Below, piece by piece: positions 1-7,733 of a stretch of DNA of 64,000 nt. A program made the position numbers and the translations under genes. The first letter of the stretch is position 1, and the number at the start of each line of letters is the position of its first letter. This DNA comes from Algoriphagus litoralis (GTDB taxonomy: Bacteria; Bacteroidota; Bacteroidia; Cytophagales; Cyclobacteriaceae). Under the pieces are notes generated by a model that saw only the letters and a list, made by a program, of their open reading frames with translations, had not been told where the DNA came from and ran no database searches. Location: assembly GCF_003259255.1 (NCBI RefSeq), contig NZ_QGOL01000002.1, positions 186,001 through 250,000 of the forward strand, written 5' to 3'.

Positions 1-2096
1 ATTCGTAACACATGAGATTTGGCATCGGCCAATTGACGCTTTCTGTTCAGCGAAATTCCGTCACTTGTTCTCAGATATCCCAAACCTCGAGCTTCTTCCG
101 CAGAGGTGGAAACTTTTGCCGTAGCGATATTCATGAAATACTCCTGCAGCTGATTCAGCTCCACGTCTCCATTGATCACCCCATTTGAAAATCTCAAAGT
201 CATTTCCTTGGTACCTCCACCTGCTGGAATCAACCCTACACCTACTTCCACCAAGCCCATGTACAATTCGGCATGAGCCTGAATGTGATCCGAATGAAGC
301 GAAAGCTCACATCCGCCACCTAATGCCATATTGTGTGGAGCCACAACTACTGGTATCGAGGAATATCGGGCACGCATCATTGTATTCTGAAACTGCGCGA
401 TCATCATATTGATCTCGTCAAAATCCTGATCTCCAGCAAACATAAAGAGCATTCCAAGATTAGCTCCTGCGGAGAAATTTCCGCCTTCGTTGCCTATAAC
501 CAGCCCTTTGTAGGACTTTTCAGCCATTCCGATGGCGGTATTGATTCCTTCGATGACTTCAGCACCCATGGAGTTCATTTTGGTATGAAACTCCAGACCG
601 ATCACCTCGTCACCCATGTCGTAGACAGTAGTACCGGTATTACCCCAAATTTTCTTTCCGGCAGATTTCAGTGTATCCAATAGGATGAAATCCTCGATTC
701 CCGGAATTTCAAGATAGGATTTGCTAGGAATGTCGTAGTAGAGTTTTTTTCCTCCATCGACTTTGTAAAAGTTTTCATGGCCTGCGGAAAGCATTTCATG
801 AACCCATGCTGCTGGTTTTTCACCAGCAGCCTCCATTTTCTCAACAGTTTCCTTCACTCCCAAGATATCCCAAGTCTCGAATGGACCCAATTCCCATCCA
901 AAACCTGCCGAGACCGCTTGGTCGATTCGATAGAGTTCGTCGGAAATCTCAGGAATACGATTGGAACAATATTTAAACAAGTCGTAGAATGAAGTCCGGT
1001 AAAACTCTCCGGCGCGGTCATCGAAATTGACCAGAAACTTGATTCGCTTTTTGAGATCCTCTATTTCTTTGGATGCTTCCAGAGCTTTGAACTTTGGCTT
1101 TTCAACATCTTTGTATTCGAAAGTCTTCAGGTCAAGCTCCTTCAACTCTTTCGTTCCGTCTTTGTGACGGATCATTTTGAAGTATCCTTGGCCGGTTTTG
1201 TCTCCAAACCACTTGTTGTTGTATAACACTTCGACAATCTGAGGCAATTTGAATTTGTCGCGAGATTCATCATGCGGAAGGGCTTTGAAGAGGTTATTTG
1301 CCACGTTTACCGTAGTGTCTAATCCGACTACATCCATGGTTCGGAATGTGGCTGACTTGGCACGGCCAATGATTGGGCCGGTAAGTTTATCCACTTCAGA
1401 GACTGACAAGCCCATCTTTTCGATGGCGTGCATTCCTGAGATGATGGCATACACACCTATTCTGTTTGCGATAAAAGCCGGGGTATCCTTGCACAGTACG
1501 GTTTCTTTGCCTAGGAATTTATCCCCGTAATTCATGAGAAAATCGATGATTTCGGGATTGGTTTTAGGACCGGGTATTATTTCCAAAAGTCTCAAATACC
1601 GCGGCGGATTGAAAAAGTGCGTTCCGGCAAAATTGATCTGGAAATCTTCACTTCGCCCTTCGCACATCATGTGCATAGGAATACCTGAAGTATTGGAAGT
1701 GATCAATGTACCAGGTTTGCGGTATTTTTCTACTTTTTCAAAAAGAGACTGCTTGATATCCAATCGCTCCACAACTACTTCCATGACCCAGTCGTAGTCT
1801 TTGATTTTTGGAAGATCATCATCGAAGTTTCCGGTTGTGATCCGACTTGCAAATGATTTGTCGTAGATCGCTGATGGGTTTGACTTTAATGTACTTTGCA
1901 AAGCTGCATTTACGATCCGGTTTCTAACCGCGGGATGCTCTTTGGTCATTCCTTTTTTCTGCTCTTCTTCGGTGAGTTCAAAAGGAACAATGTCCAGCAA
2001 AAGTACCTGCACGCCGATATTGGCGAAATGACAGGCGATGCGCGATCCCATCACTCCTGAACCTAAAATGGCTACTTTCTTAATGGTTCTGTTCAT
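1..2096 (-). CDS. 3-hydroxyacyl-CoA dehydrogenase / enoyl-CoA hydratase, FadB-type (3' end beyond the window)
   Basis: Reading leftward from the ATG at 2094-2096, the frame stays open to base 1, giving 698 codons; the C-terminus lies outside the window. The N-terminus carries a Rossmann NAD-binding motif (GSGVMGSRIA, about residues 10-19), typical of the 3HCDH_N domain. The far part is rich in crotonase-like sequence, so the order is dehydrogenase first, hydratase last, as in the roughly 800-residue Bacteroidota beta-oxidation enzymes. It would oxidise and hydrate acyl-CoA intermediates in the cytoplasm. The MarR regulator gene lies 45 bp upstream in the same direction, which suggests one transcript. 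In this family thiolase and acyl-CoA dehydrogenase genes often follow, but that side is not visible. Confidence 0.88.
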   Translation of the reverse strand, partial: MNRTIKKVAILGSGVMGSRIACHFANIGVQVLLLDIVPFELTEEEQKKGMTKEHPAVRNRIVNAALQSTLKSNPSAIYDKSFASRITTGNFDDDLPKIKDYDWVMEVVVERLDIKQSLFEKVEKYRKPGTLITSNTSGIPMHMMCEGRSEDFQINFAGTHFFNPPRYLRLLEIIPGPKTNPEIIDFLMNYGDKFLGKETVLCKDTPAFIANRIGVYAIISGMHAIEKMGLSVSEVDKLTGPIIGRAKSATFRTMDVVGLDTTVNVANNLFKALPHDESRDKFKLPQIVEVLYNNKWFGDKTGQGYFKMIRHKDGTKELKELDLKTFEYKDVEKPKFKALEASKEIEDLKKRIKFLVNFDDRAGEFYRTSFYDLFKYCSNRIPEISDELYRIDQAVSAGFGWELGPFETWDILGVKETVEKMEAAGEKPAAWVHEMLSAGHENFYKVDGGKKLYYDIPSKSYLEIPGIEDFILLDTLKSAGKKIWGNTGTTVYDMGDEVIGLEFHTKMNSMGAEVIEGINTAIGMAEKSYKGLVIGNEGGNFSAGANLGMLFMFAGDQDFDEINMMIAQFQNTMMRARYSSIPVVVAPHNMALGGGCELSLHSDHIQAHAELYMGLVEVGVGLIPAGGGTKEMTLRFSNGVINGDVELNQLQEYFMNIATAKVSTSAEEARGLGYLRTSDGISLNRKRQLADAKSHVLR

Positions 2097-2119
2097 TTTT
2101 TTGGGTTTTTGGTAGTCTA

Positions 2120-2134
2120 TTCCGCCAGGCGGAA
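2120..2134. repeat. 15-bp REP-like palindrome between marR-type and fadB-type genes
   Basis: TTCCGCCAGGCGGAA is a perfect palindrome with 7-bp arms around one central base. It sits in the 45-bp gap between the MarR regulator and the fadB-type gene. Its shape (GC-rich arms, single centre) matches the palindrome inside the broken tRNA-Leu copy near 20.55 kb, so it may belong to a small dispersed repeat class. It could also form a small hairpin in the transcript. Confidence 0.5.
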
Positions 2135-2141
2135 AATCGAT

Positions 2142-2603
2142 TTATAATTCAAATATTGGTTTACTTATTTCACTTTCATTCACTTGCTCAATGACCTGCT
2201 GGATCTTGGCAAATACGCCGAAAAATGTCTCCAGCTCCTCCTCACTCACTACATCACGGACTTGCTGATTGAAGTCCATTATCGTATTGATGGACCTTTC
2301 TTTCTTGTCTTTTCCATCCTCGGTGAGGAAGATGCGGACTGACCTTTTGTCCAGAGGATCTGCTTTTTTATAAATCAGCCCCTTTTCTTCCATGGTCTTT
2401 AGCATTCGAGTCAAGCTGCGTGTCTCCAGACCGATTAGCGGGGCGATCTTTGTGGCTGGAGTTCCTTCTTTGGAATTGATGTTAATCAGAACAAATCCGA
2501 TAGCCGTGGTAAATCCCTCCTCCGCTGCCTGCTGATTGTACATGCGTGAAATGGCATGCCAAGCGCTTTTGATATGATAGTCTACGGTTTCTTCTCTTTT
2601 CAT
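2142..2603 (-). CDS. MarR family transcriptional regulator
   Basis: This 153-residue protein has MarR length and layout. A winged helix-turn-helix lies at about residues 48-80, and a wing at about 83-98 carries the DKRSVRIFLTEDG signature with the typical D-x-R-S. It should act as a homodimeric repressor or activator in the cytoplasm. It precedes the fadB-type gene in the same direction and lies next to an acyl-CoA ligase gene, so control of fatty-acid oxidation with an acyl-CoA or fatty acid as ligand is a reasonable inference. Two matching palindromes lie 140-185 bp upstream and are the likely binding sites. The ATG at 2603 is kept because it gives the normal MarR N-terminus. Confidence 0.9.
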   Translation of the reverse strand: MKREETVDYHIKSAWHAISRMYNQQAAEEGFTTAIGFVLININSKEGTPATKIAPLIGLETRSLTRMLKTMEEKGLIYKKADPLDKRSVRIFLTEDGKDKKERSINTIMDFNQQVRDVVSEEELETFFGVFAKIQQVIEQVNESEISKPIFEL

Positions 2604-2944
2604 CTTTTTGAAATTTCTTTTGGGTCTGACCTGACTGTTTTGGTACTAGCACACCCCAATTCCTCAAACCTAACTTCCACAGGAACGCTTTATTTGTTCA
2701 GACACACTCGCAGAATTTGAAGTCTTCTAAGTTAAAGAAATTTTGTATGCATGCATACTATCTGGTAAAAAAAGTTATGCATGCATCACAAATAATTCAT
2801 AGGTTTTTTAATAAATATCAAAATATAATATTTATTAAACTTTAAAAAACTGAATTAATCAGAATAAAAAGCGTGAATAATCATGTTGAACAAAAAATAT
2901 TTTGGTATGATCAAATTGTGATTTTTTGATTAAAAACAAAAAAA
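2604..2944. other. intergenic region upstream of the MarR gene
   Basis: No gene is visible here. The stretch holds the two operator palindromes at 2745-2788 and, at 2807-2839, an AT-only inverted repeat with 12-bp arms (TTTAATAAATAT and its complement) around a 9-base loop. The remainder is AT-rich and ends in the T-run side of the acyl-CoA ligase terminator. Confidence 0.6.
2745..2788. promoter_or_regulatory. tandem palindromic operator, probable MarR binding sites
   Basis: GTATGCATGCATAC at 2745-2758 is a perfect 14-bp palindrome. A second copy, with core ATGCATGCAT at 2777-2786, follows exactly 30 bp later centre to centre, close to three helical turns. Both lie in the leader region of the MarR gene. 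Palindromes of this size and helical phasing are what a MarR dimer pair would bind. The promoter itself is not clear. Confidence 0.6.
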
Positions 2945-2962
2945 CCAGGCTTTTATGCCTGG
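2934..2962 (-). terminator. rho-independent terminator of the acyl-CoA ligase gene
   Basis: On the minus strand CCAGGC-ATAAAA-GCCTGG is followed by a T run. The TAA stop of the ligase (2953-2955) lies inside the hairpin loop, so the hairpin overlaps the end of the coding sequence. It separates the ligase from the MarR-fadB unit. Confidence 0.75.
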
Positions 2963-4701
2963 TAGATGGATTCGATTTCCTTTTCAAATTTCTGATGGAT
3001 GACTTTTCGCTTCAGTTTCATCGTAGGAGTGAGCTCTCCAGAATCAATTCCCCAAGGTTTATCCAGTAGTTTAAAACGTTTGATCTGCTCCCACTTTCCG
3101 AAATACTTATTCAGCCCATCGATTTCTTGCTGGAATTTTTCAAGGATTTTGGAATTAGCAACCATTTCTGAATCAGATAAGTAAGGAATATCCTTGCGCT
3201 TACAATATTCCTTCAATCCCTCAAAACTCGGAACGATTAAGGCTGCAGGGTAATTTTTGCCATCCCCTACTACCATGAGCTGTTCGATGAGAGGAGATTC
3301 TTTGAATTTATTCTCAATAACCTGTGGCGCGATGTATTTACCACCGGAGGTTTTGAACATTTCTTTTTTGCGATCAGTGATTTTTAGGTAATCTCCATCC
3401 AGTTCACCAATATCTCCGGTATGAAACCAGCCGTTTTGGAGTACCGCTGCGGTCATTTCAGGCTCTTTGTAGTATCCTTGCATCACATTGGGTCCTTTGA
3501 CTAGAATTTCGCCATCTTCTGCAATTTTTACCTCAACATTCTGAATGAGTTTACCTACATATCCGATTCGGATTCCTTCTTTGGTAACCAGTGAGGCAGA
3601 GACTACGGGCGAGGTCTCTGTGAGGCCATATCCTTCGCATACGCGTATACCTGCCGCCCAAAAAACACGCGCAAGGCGGGGCTGCAAGGCAGATGCTCCA
3701 GAATTGATCTGCATCACATTTCCGCCCAATGCTTCTCTCCATTTTGAAAAAATCAGTTTGTTGGCAAGTTTAAGTTGAAAATCATACCAGCCTCCCATGT
3801 CAGCTGCAGGATCATATCGAAGCCCCAAATTCAAGGCCCAAAAAAAGAGTGTTTTCTTTATTCCGGTGAGTTCATAACCTTTGGCAACGATCTTATCATA
3901 CACTTTTTCCAAAAGTCTCGGGACAGTATTGAACACATGGGGTTGTACTTCCTTTAGGTTCTCGCCGATTTTCTCCAAACTTTCGGCATAGTAGGAGGAA
4001 TAACCCAAGTAAATGTAAAAAAATGAGGCAGTACGCTCGTAGATATGACAGAGTGGGAGAAAACTCAAGACCTTGGAAGTACCGGCCGGGGGAGCGATTC
4101 TCTGAGATACTGCCAAGACATTCGACAAGACATTGTTGTGGGATAACATAACCCCCTTCGGTTTGCCAGTGGTGCCTGAGGTATAGATAATGGTAAAGAG
4201 ATCTTCCGCTGCGATTCGATTTTTCGATTCCTCCAATTTTGCCAAATCCCCCGATTCACCGCTCTGCTCTAAAGTGGACCAATGGTCTACATCGGCCAAG
4301 CGATCGAATGAATAGATTTTACGATCTCCGGCTGCTTTTACTGCTTTGGAATAGATCTCCTGATCACCTACGAAAATCAACTTCACTTCTGCATGATCAA
4401 AGATGTATTCAAAATCCCCTGAACTTATTGTTGGATACATGGGGACTGATATTGCCCCGATTTGTTGGGTAGCAAAATCGACAAAATTCCATTCCGGACG
4501 ATTTTCTGAAATGAGGGCAATCTTGTCTCCGGCCTGAATGCCTATGGAAAGTAAGGCCAAGCTAAGATTATCAACTGTTCGCTTCAGATCCTTGGAGGAA
4601 TAGGTTTTCCAGCTTCCTTCTTCCTTTCTCGCAAATGCAACTTCCTTATCGTAGGTGGCGATCTGATAAGGGATCAAATCAAAGAGGCGGGTGAGATTCA
4701 T
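2953..4701 (-). CDS. long-chain fatty-acid--CoA ligase (AMP-forming)
   Basis: This 582-residue adenylate-forming enzyme would activate long-chain fatty acids to acyl-CoA through acyl-AMP, feeding beta-oxidation. The ATP-binding A3 motif YTSGTTGKPKGVMLSH lies at about residues 173-188, the A5 motif GYGLTETSP is in the middle, and the hinge and A8-A10 region (DRKKEMFKTSGGKYIAP) is near 445-465. No signal peptide or membrane segment is visible, so it is cytoplasmic or peripherally membrane-bound. It ends in its own terminator, apart from the MarR-fadB pair, but the three genes share orientation and theme. Its start borders the gene-free DnaA-box region. Confidence 0.92.
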   Translation of the reverse strand: MNLTRLFDLIPYQIATYDKEVAFARKEEGSWKTYSSKDLKRTVDNLSLALLSIGIQAGDKIALISENRPEWNFVDFATQQIGAISVPMYPTISSGDFEYIFDHAEVKLIFVGDQEIYSKAVKAAGDRKIYSFDRLADVDHWSTLEQSGESGDLAKLEESKNRIAAEDLFTIIYTSGTTGKPKGVMLSHNNVLSNVLAVSQRIAPPAGTSKVLSFLPLCHIYERTASFFYIYLGYSSYYAESLEKIGENLKEVQPHVFNTVPRLLEKVYDKIVAKGYELTGIKKTLFFWALNLGLRYDPAADMGGWYDFQLKLANKLIFSKWREALGGNVMQINSGASALQPRLARVFWAAGIRVCEGYGLTETSPVVSASLVTKEGIRIGYVGKLIQNVEVKIAEDGEILVKGPNVMQGYYKEPEMTAAVLQNGWFHTGDIGELDGDYLKITDRKKEMFKTSGGKYIAPQVIENKFKESPLIEQLMVVGDGKNYPAALIVPSFEGLKEYCKRKDIPYLSDSEMVANSKILEKFQQEIDGLNKYFGKWEQIKRFKLLDKPWGIDSGELTPTMKLKRKVIHQKFEKEIESIYQA

Positions 4702-5160
4702 GTTTTTGGGTTTATCAATCTAATATTACCCAATTGGAAATTGAATCACAAAAGCTTTCCACACAATTCACCCTCTAATATTTATAGTATATTATTTAAA
4801 TAAATAAACTATTAAGGTTATTAAGGGTGTGGATTTGTTGATAAGCTTTGTTTAAAAAGTTTGGCACACGTTATCTGTTCAATCTTTTTCTTTCTTGACA
4901 TCTTTTCCACCGATTATCAACTTGTAAGAGGTTGATTTGGTACAACTTATTTGTTTTTTGCCAATTTGGTGGATTTCTCATCCCAGGCTACTTGTGGTTA
5001 AATGATCTGTGGACAATTGATCTGGTAACTGTTGACAAATTTCAGGTTATCCCCAGTTCAATTTGGTATTGGGTAATTTTTTGGATTTTTTGTCAAAAGG
5101 TTGAAGTTATCCTTTACTTGAGCGGCAGTTTTCCACAGGTTAATTCTCATTTTCCACAGC
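4702..5160. other. candidate chromosomal replication origin (oriC) with DnaA-box cluster
   Basis: This 438-bp gap contains five 9-mers that differ by one base from TTATCCACA: 4836-4844 (minus), 5008-5016 (minus), 5047-5055 (plus), 5129-5137 (plus) and 5150-5158 (plus, just inside the end of the next gene). Weaker 7-of-9 matches lie at 4828-4836, 4903-4911, 4914-4922 and 5030-5038. An A/T block at about 4770-4825 could be the unwinding element. Two parS sites and mnmG, common origin neighbours, lie within 5 kb. dnaA is not in the window. A hand tally of a few lines of minus-strand genes on each side suggests more C than G to the left and more G than C to the right on the plus strand, as expected at an origin, but the sample is small. 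Confidence 0.65.
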
Positions 5161-6831
5161 GGTATTTGTTGATTTTATAGTACCTGTTGGAGTATTTGCT
5201 TTGATGTCTTGCTCTGGTCTGGTCCATCCACTTCGGATGATTAGTTCTTGCGTATTCTCTTCATTGATGAAATAGAATACTCGTTCGGCATTTCTTTTTT
5301 GTAAAAAATTAGAAGGATCCCAGCGCTTATTTCCATTTAGATCTTCGATTACGCGTATTTTAAAAGTGCCTGGTTCGAGTAATTTAAACGAATAGGCATC
5401 CGTATTTTCTAAAAATTCTTCTCGTATCAATTCGTTTTTGGAATTCAATAACTGAACGATAAAAGGTGGTTTGGCATCCAGGATCCTTCCTGAAATTTCA
5501 TCTGCTAGGTTTTCCCGCTTCAGTTTCCTGTAATTTGCCGAAAGGAGGGTTTCATTGACCTGATTTTCGATATCGAGGAAAGTGGAATCACTTGCTTTGA
5601 TCGTAAATACATCTCTGCTTACGGTATCTGGGATGCTTAGGGTTACTTTGAGCAGGTCTCGTTTAACAGAGTCGGCAAATTGTAACATCGATGGTACTAT
5701 CGGTATTATTGATGCTGTATCGTAAGTGATATACAGCGAATCAAAGTTTATAGATTGAATAGGTTTGGTGAATTTTAATTCAATTTCGAGTGTATTGTAA
5801 AAGCTTTTTCCCGAGTTTGCTGTGACTTGGAGTTTATCTGGCTTCCGTTCTGATTCTGGGAATTTAGCCCAGATTAAGGAGTCTTTTTGGAATCCAACAG
5901 AATCTTGCAAGGTGATATTGAATGGAATACTGTCGTTTGTTGGGTTTTTAGGATAAATTCTAATTCGATTATCTGATAAAGTATAGAAGTATTCCTTTCC
6001 CAATTCTTCATTCTTAATGGTGGTTTCAATTGGCATCCTATTTAATACGACATCGAAGTTATTTCCATATTGACCTGTCCTCATGATTCTAATGGGGGTT
6101 AGATCAGCCTTTGAGAGATTGAACTGTATGTTTTCGAGATTTTTGTTGATCGTTAGTGTATCCAAAAGAAAGTCGTATTCCTCTGATTTAAATTCAGCTT
6201 TTAAGGTACCATTACTGTCTTTCCAAGCATAGGCTAAATAGTCTCCAGCTTTGATATTTGTGATGGAGAATTTACCTGTTGAATCTGTTTGGCTTAAGTA
6301 GTAAGGTGAAGCGGTGAAGACGTCGGTTGTATCATTCACAGGGTAAATACCCACTATGACATTTGAAAAGTCAGGTTTACTGGGGGGAAAAAGGTAAGAA
6401 ATACTCCCTGTGACACTTAAGCTATCAATTGAATTGCCTGTAGAAAACACCAATTTGAGATTTTCGGCAGGATTTTCCTCAGAAATATCCACTACCGATT
6501 TCTGAAAATTGAAAACGTAAGTTGTGCTGTCTTCCAATTCTTGATTCAGCTTGATGCTTACTTGATTTTTTAAGGCTGTAAAAACTATTTCGTCCTTATT
6601 TAAGCGCGGTGTGATGATAATTCCCTTTGATGCATTTTCAAGTTTGATATATTCATCAAAAGTCAATGTAATAATCTCTGGTTTGATGTTTAGAGATTGG
6701 TTTAAGGGGTTAGCTTCTACAAGCTTCGGGGGATCTTCATCTCTTGGACCTCCCATTGGAGTACTTTGCTTGGCACAAGAAGCAAATAGAGTAAAAACTA
6801 TAAGGAGAATATATGGATTTAGTTTGTTCAC
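5140..6831 (-). CDS. Ig-like domain-containing lipoprotein
   Basis: This 563-residue protein has a lipoprotein signal peptide with its lipobox at LFASC (Cys19), so it should be anchored in the envelope. The region after the signal resembles a bacterial Ig-like fold (SbsA/Big_5 type, about residues 30-135) and is followed by beta-rich repeats. A late segment with DLNGNKRWDPSNF looks like a calcium-loop or carboxypeptidase-regulatory-like turn. Proteins of this type recur in Bacteroidota with no assigned function. Its start overlaps the end of the methyltransferase gene by 4 bp, so they are probably translated from one message. Confidence 0.75.
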   Translation of the reverse strand: MNKLNPYILLIVFTLFASCAKQSTPMGGPRDEDPPKLVEANPLNQSLNIKPEIITLTFDEYIKLENASKGIIITPRLNKDEIVFTALKNQVSIKLNQELEDSTTYVFNFQKSVVDISEENPAENLKLVFSTGNSIDSLSVTGSISYLFPPSKPDFSNVIVGIYPVNDTTDVFTASPYYLSQTDSTGKFSITNIKAGDYLAYAWKDSNGTLKAEFKSEEYDFLLDTLTINKNLENIQFNLSKADLTPIRIMRTGQYGNNFDVVLNRMPIETTIKNEELGKEYFYTLSDNRIRIYPKNPTNDSIPFNITLQDSVGFQKDSLIWAKFPESERKPDKLQVTANSGKSFYNTLEIELKFTKPIQSINFDSLYITYDTASIIPIVPSMLQFADSVKRDLLKVTLSIPDTVSRDVFTIKASDSTFLDIENQVNETLLSANYRKLKRENLADEISGRILDAKPPFIVQLLNSKNELIREEFLENTDAYSFKLLEPGTFKIRVIEDLNGNKRWDPSNFLQKRNAERVFYFINEENTQELIIRSGWTRPEQDIKANTPTGTIKSTNTAVENEN

Positions 6832-7733
6832 TTTCTTTTAAATACGAAAATATTGCTTGAGTATTCCCCTGGTTTCGAAGCCATTTTATTTGATTTAAGT
6901 CCCGCAAAAAAAGCATTCCAATATTTTTTGAGTAAGGGAGCTTCTTTATCTAGGTATCCTTCAGATAACAGTGAAACGTAGAAACTATCGAACTTCATCG
7001 GTTTTGTTTCGATTAATTCCAATCCAAATTCATCCTTGAATGCTGTTATTGAGTTTGAATTGAAATGGTATAGGTGTCTCGGAATATCCCACCCAGCCCA
7101 GAATTTTCCATATTTTTTCCCATCCCAGCTATCGTGGTTTGGAACGGCAATTAGTATATAACCACTTGATTTTAAGTGATTTAGAACTCTTTTTGTTGTT
7201 TTTCTTAAGTCATGAATATGTTCTAAAACATGGAATAAGGTGATGATATCGTATCGGGTGTTTTGATCAGTTTCTTCGATAGATTCCTTTATTCGATCTT
7301 TGAGTTTTAAATTGGCCTGATGTCTTGCTTTATCATTAGGTTCTATTCCCGCTACTTTCCAACCTTTGCTTTTTGCTGCTCTTAAAAACTCCCCAGTGCC
7401 GCAGCCGTAATCCAATAATTTTCCCTTCTTTTTATACTGTTCTATGAAATCCACCTTTTTTGAAATATTGTAATTCCTTACTTTTTGGTAGATCCATTGT
7501 GTTATACTTTTAGCTTTATCCTCGTGTGAAAAATATTCCGGGAAGTTATAGTATGGTCCTATTTCTGTTTGGCCAGGTCTTGGATTTGTGAAGAGGAGTT
7601 GGCAATCTGAGCATTTACACAGGATAAATTTTTCCCCTGTTACTGCAAAATCAGTAATCTCGGAATAGTTAAGGAAGCGAGCGCTTTTGCATAGCGGGCA
7701 TTTACTTAGCCGTTCTGACATTTTATCTTCCAA
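6828..7733 (-). CDS. class I SAM-dependent methyltransferase with N-terminal zinc ribbon
   Basis: This protein has 301 residues. A cysteine cluster (C12, C15 and C39-C44) forms a likely zinc ribbon, followed by the SAM-binding motif LLDYGCGTGEF at about 106-116. A later ILIAVPNHDS strand and the W-D-I-P-R-H-L-Y segment are typical of Methyltransf_23/13 families that act on sugars, lipids or quinone-type substrates. The substrate cannot be told. The gene overlaps mnmG by 11 bp at its start and the lipoprotein by 4 bp at its end, placing it in a tightly packed operon. M5 is an alternative start. Confidence 0.82.
   Translation of the reverse strand: MEDKMSERLSKCPLCKSARFLNYSEITDFAVTGEKFILCKCSDCQLLFTNPRPGQTEIGPYYNFPEYFSHEDKAKSITQWIYQKVRNYNISKKVDFIEQYKKKGKLLDYGCGTGEFLRAAKSKGWKVAGIEPNDKARHQANLKLKDRIKESIEETDQNTRYDIITLFHVLEHIHDLRKTTKRVLNHLKSSGYILIAVPNHDSWDGKKYGKFWAGWDIPRHLYHFNSNSITAFKDEFGLELIETKPMKFDSFYVSLLSEGYLDKEAPLLKKYWNAFFAGLKSNKMASKPGEYSSNIFVFKRK

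Noticed and set aside
185..1797. Several plus-strand open frames near the left edge
   Set aside because: They are antisense to the long minus-strand fadB-type frame, which has clear family motifs over the whole stretch.
4932..5180. 82-codon plus-strand frame in the DnaA-box region
   Set aside because: Low-complexity hydrophobic product with no family features. The region is better explained as a replication origin.
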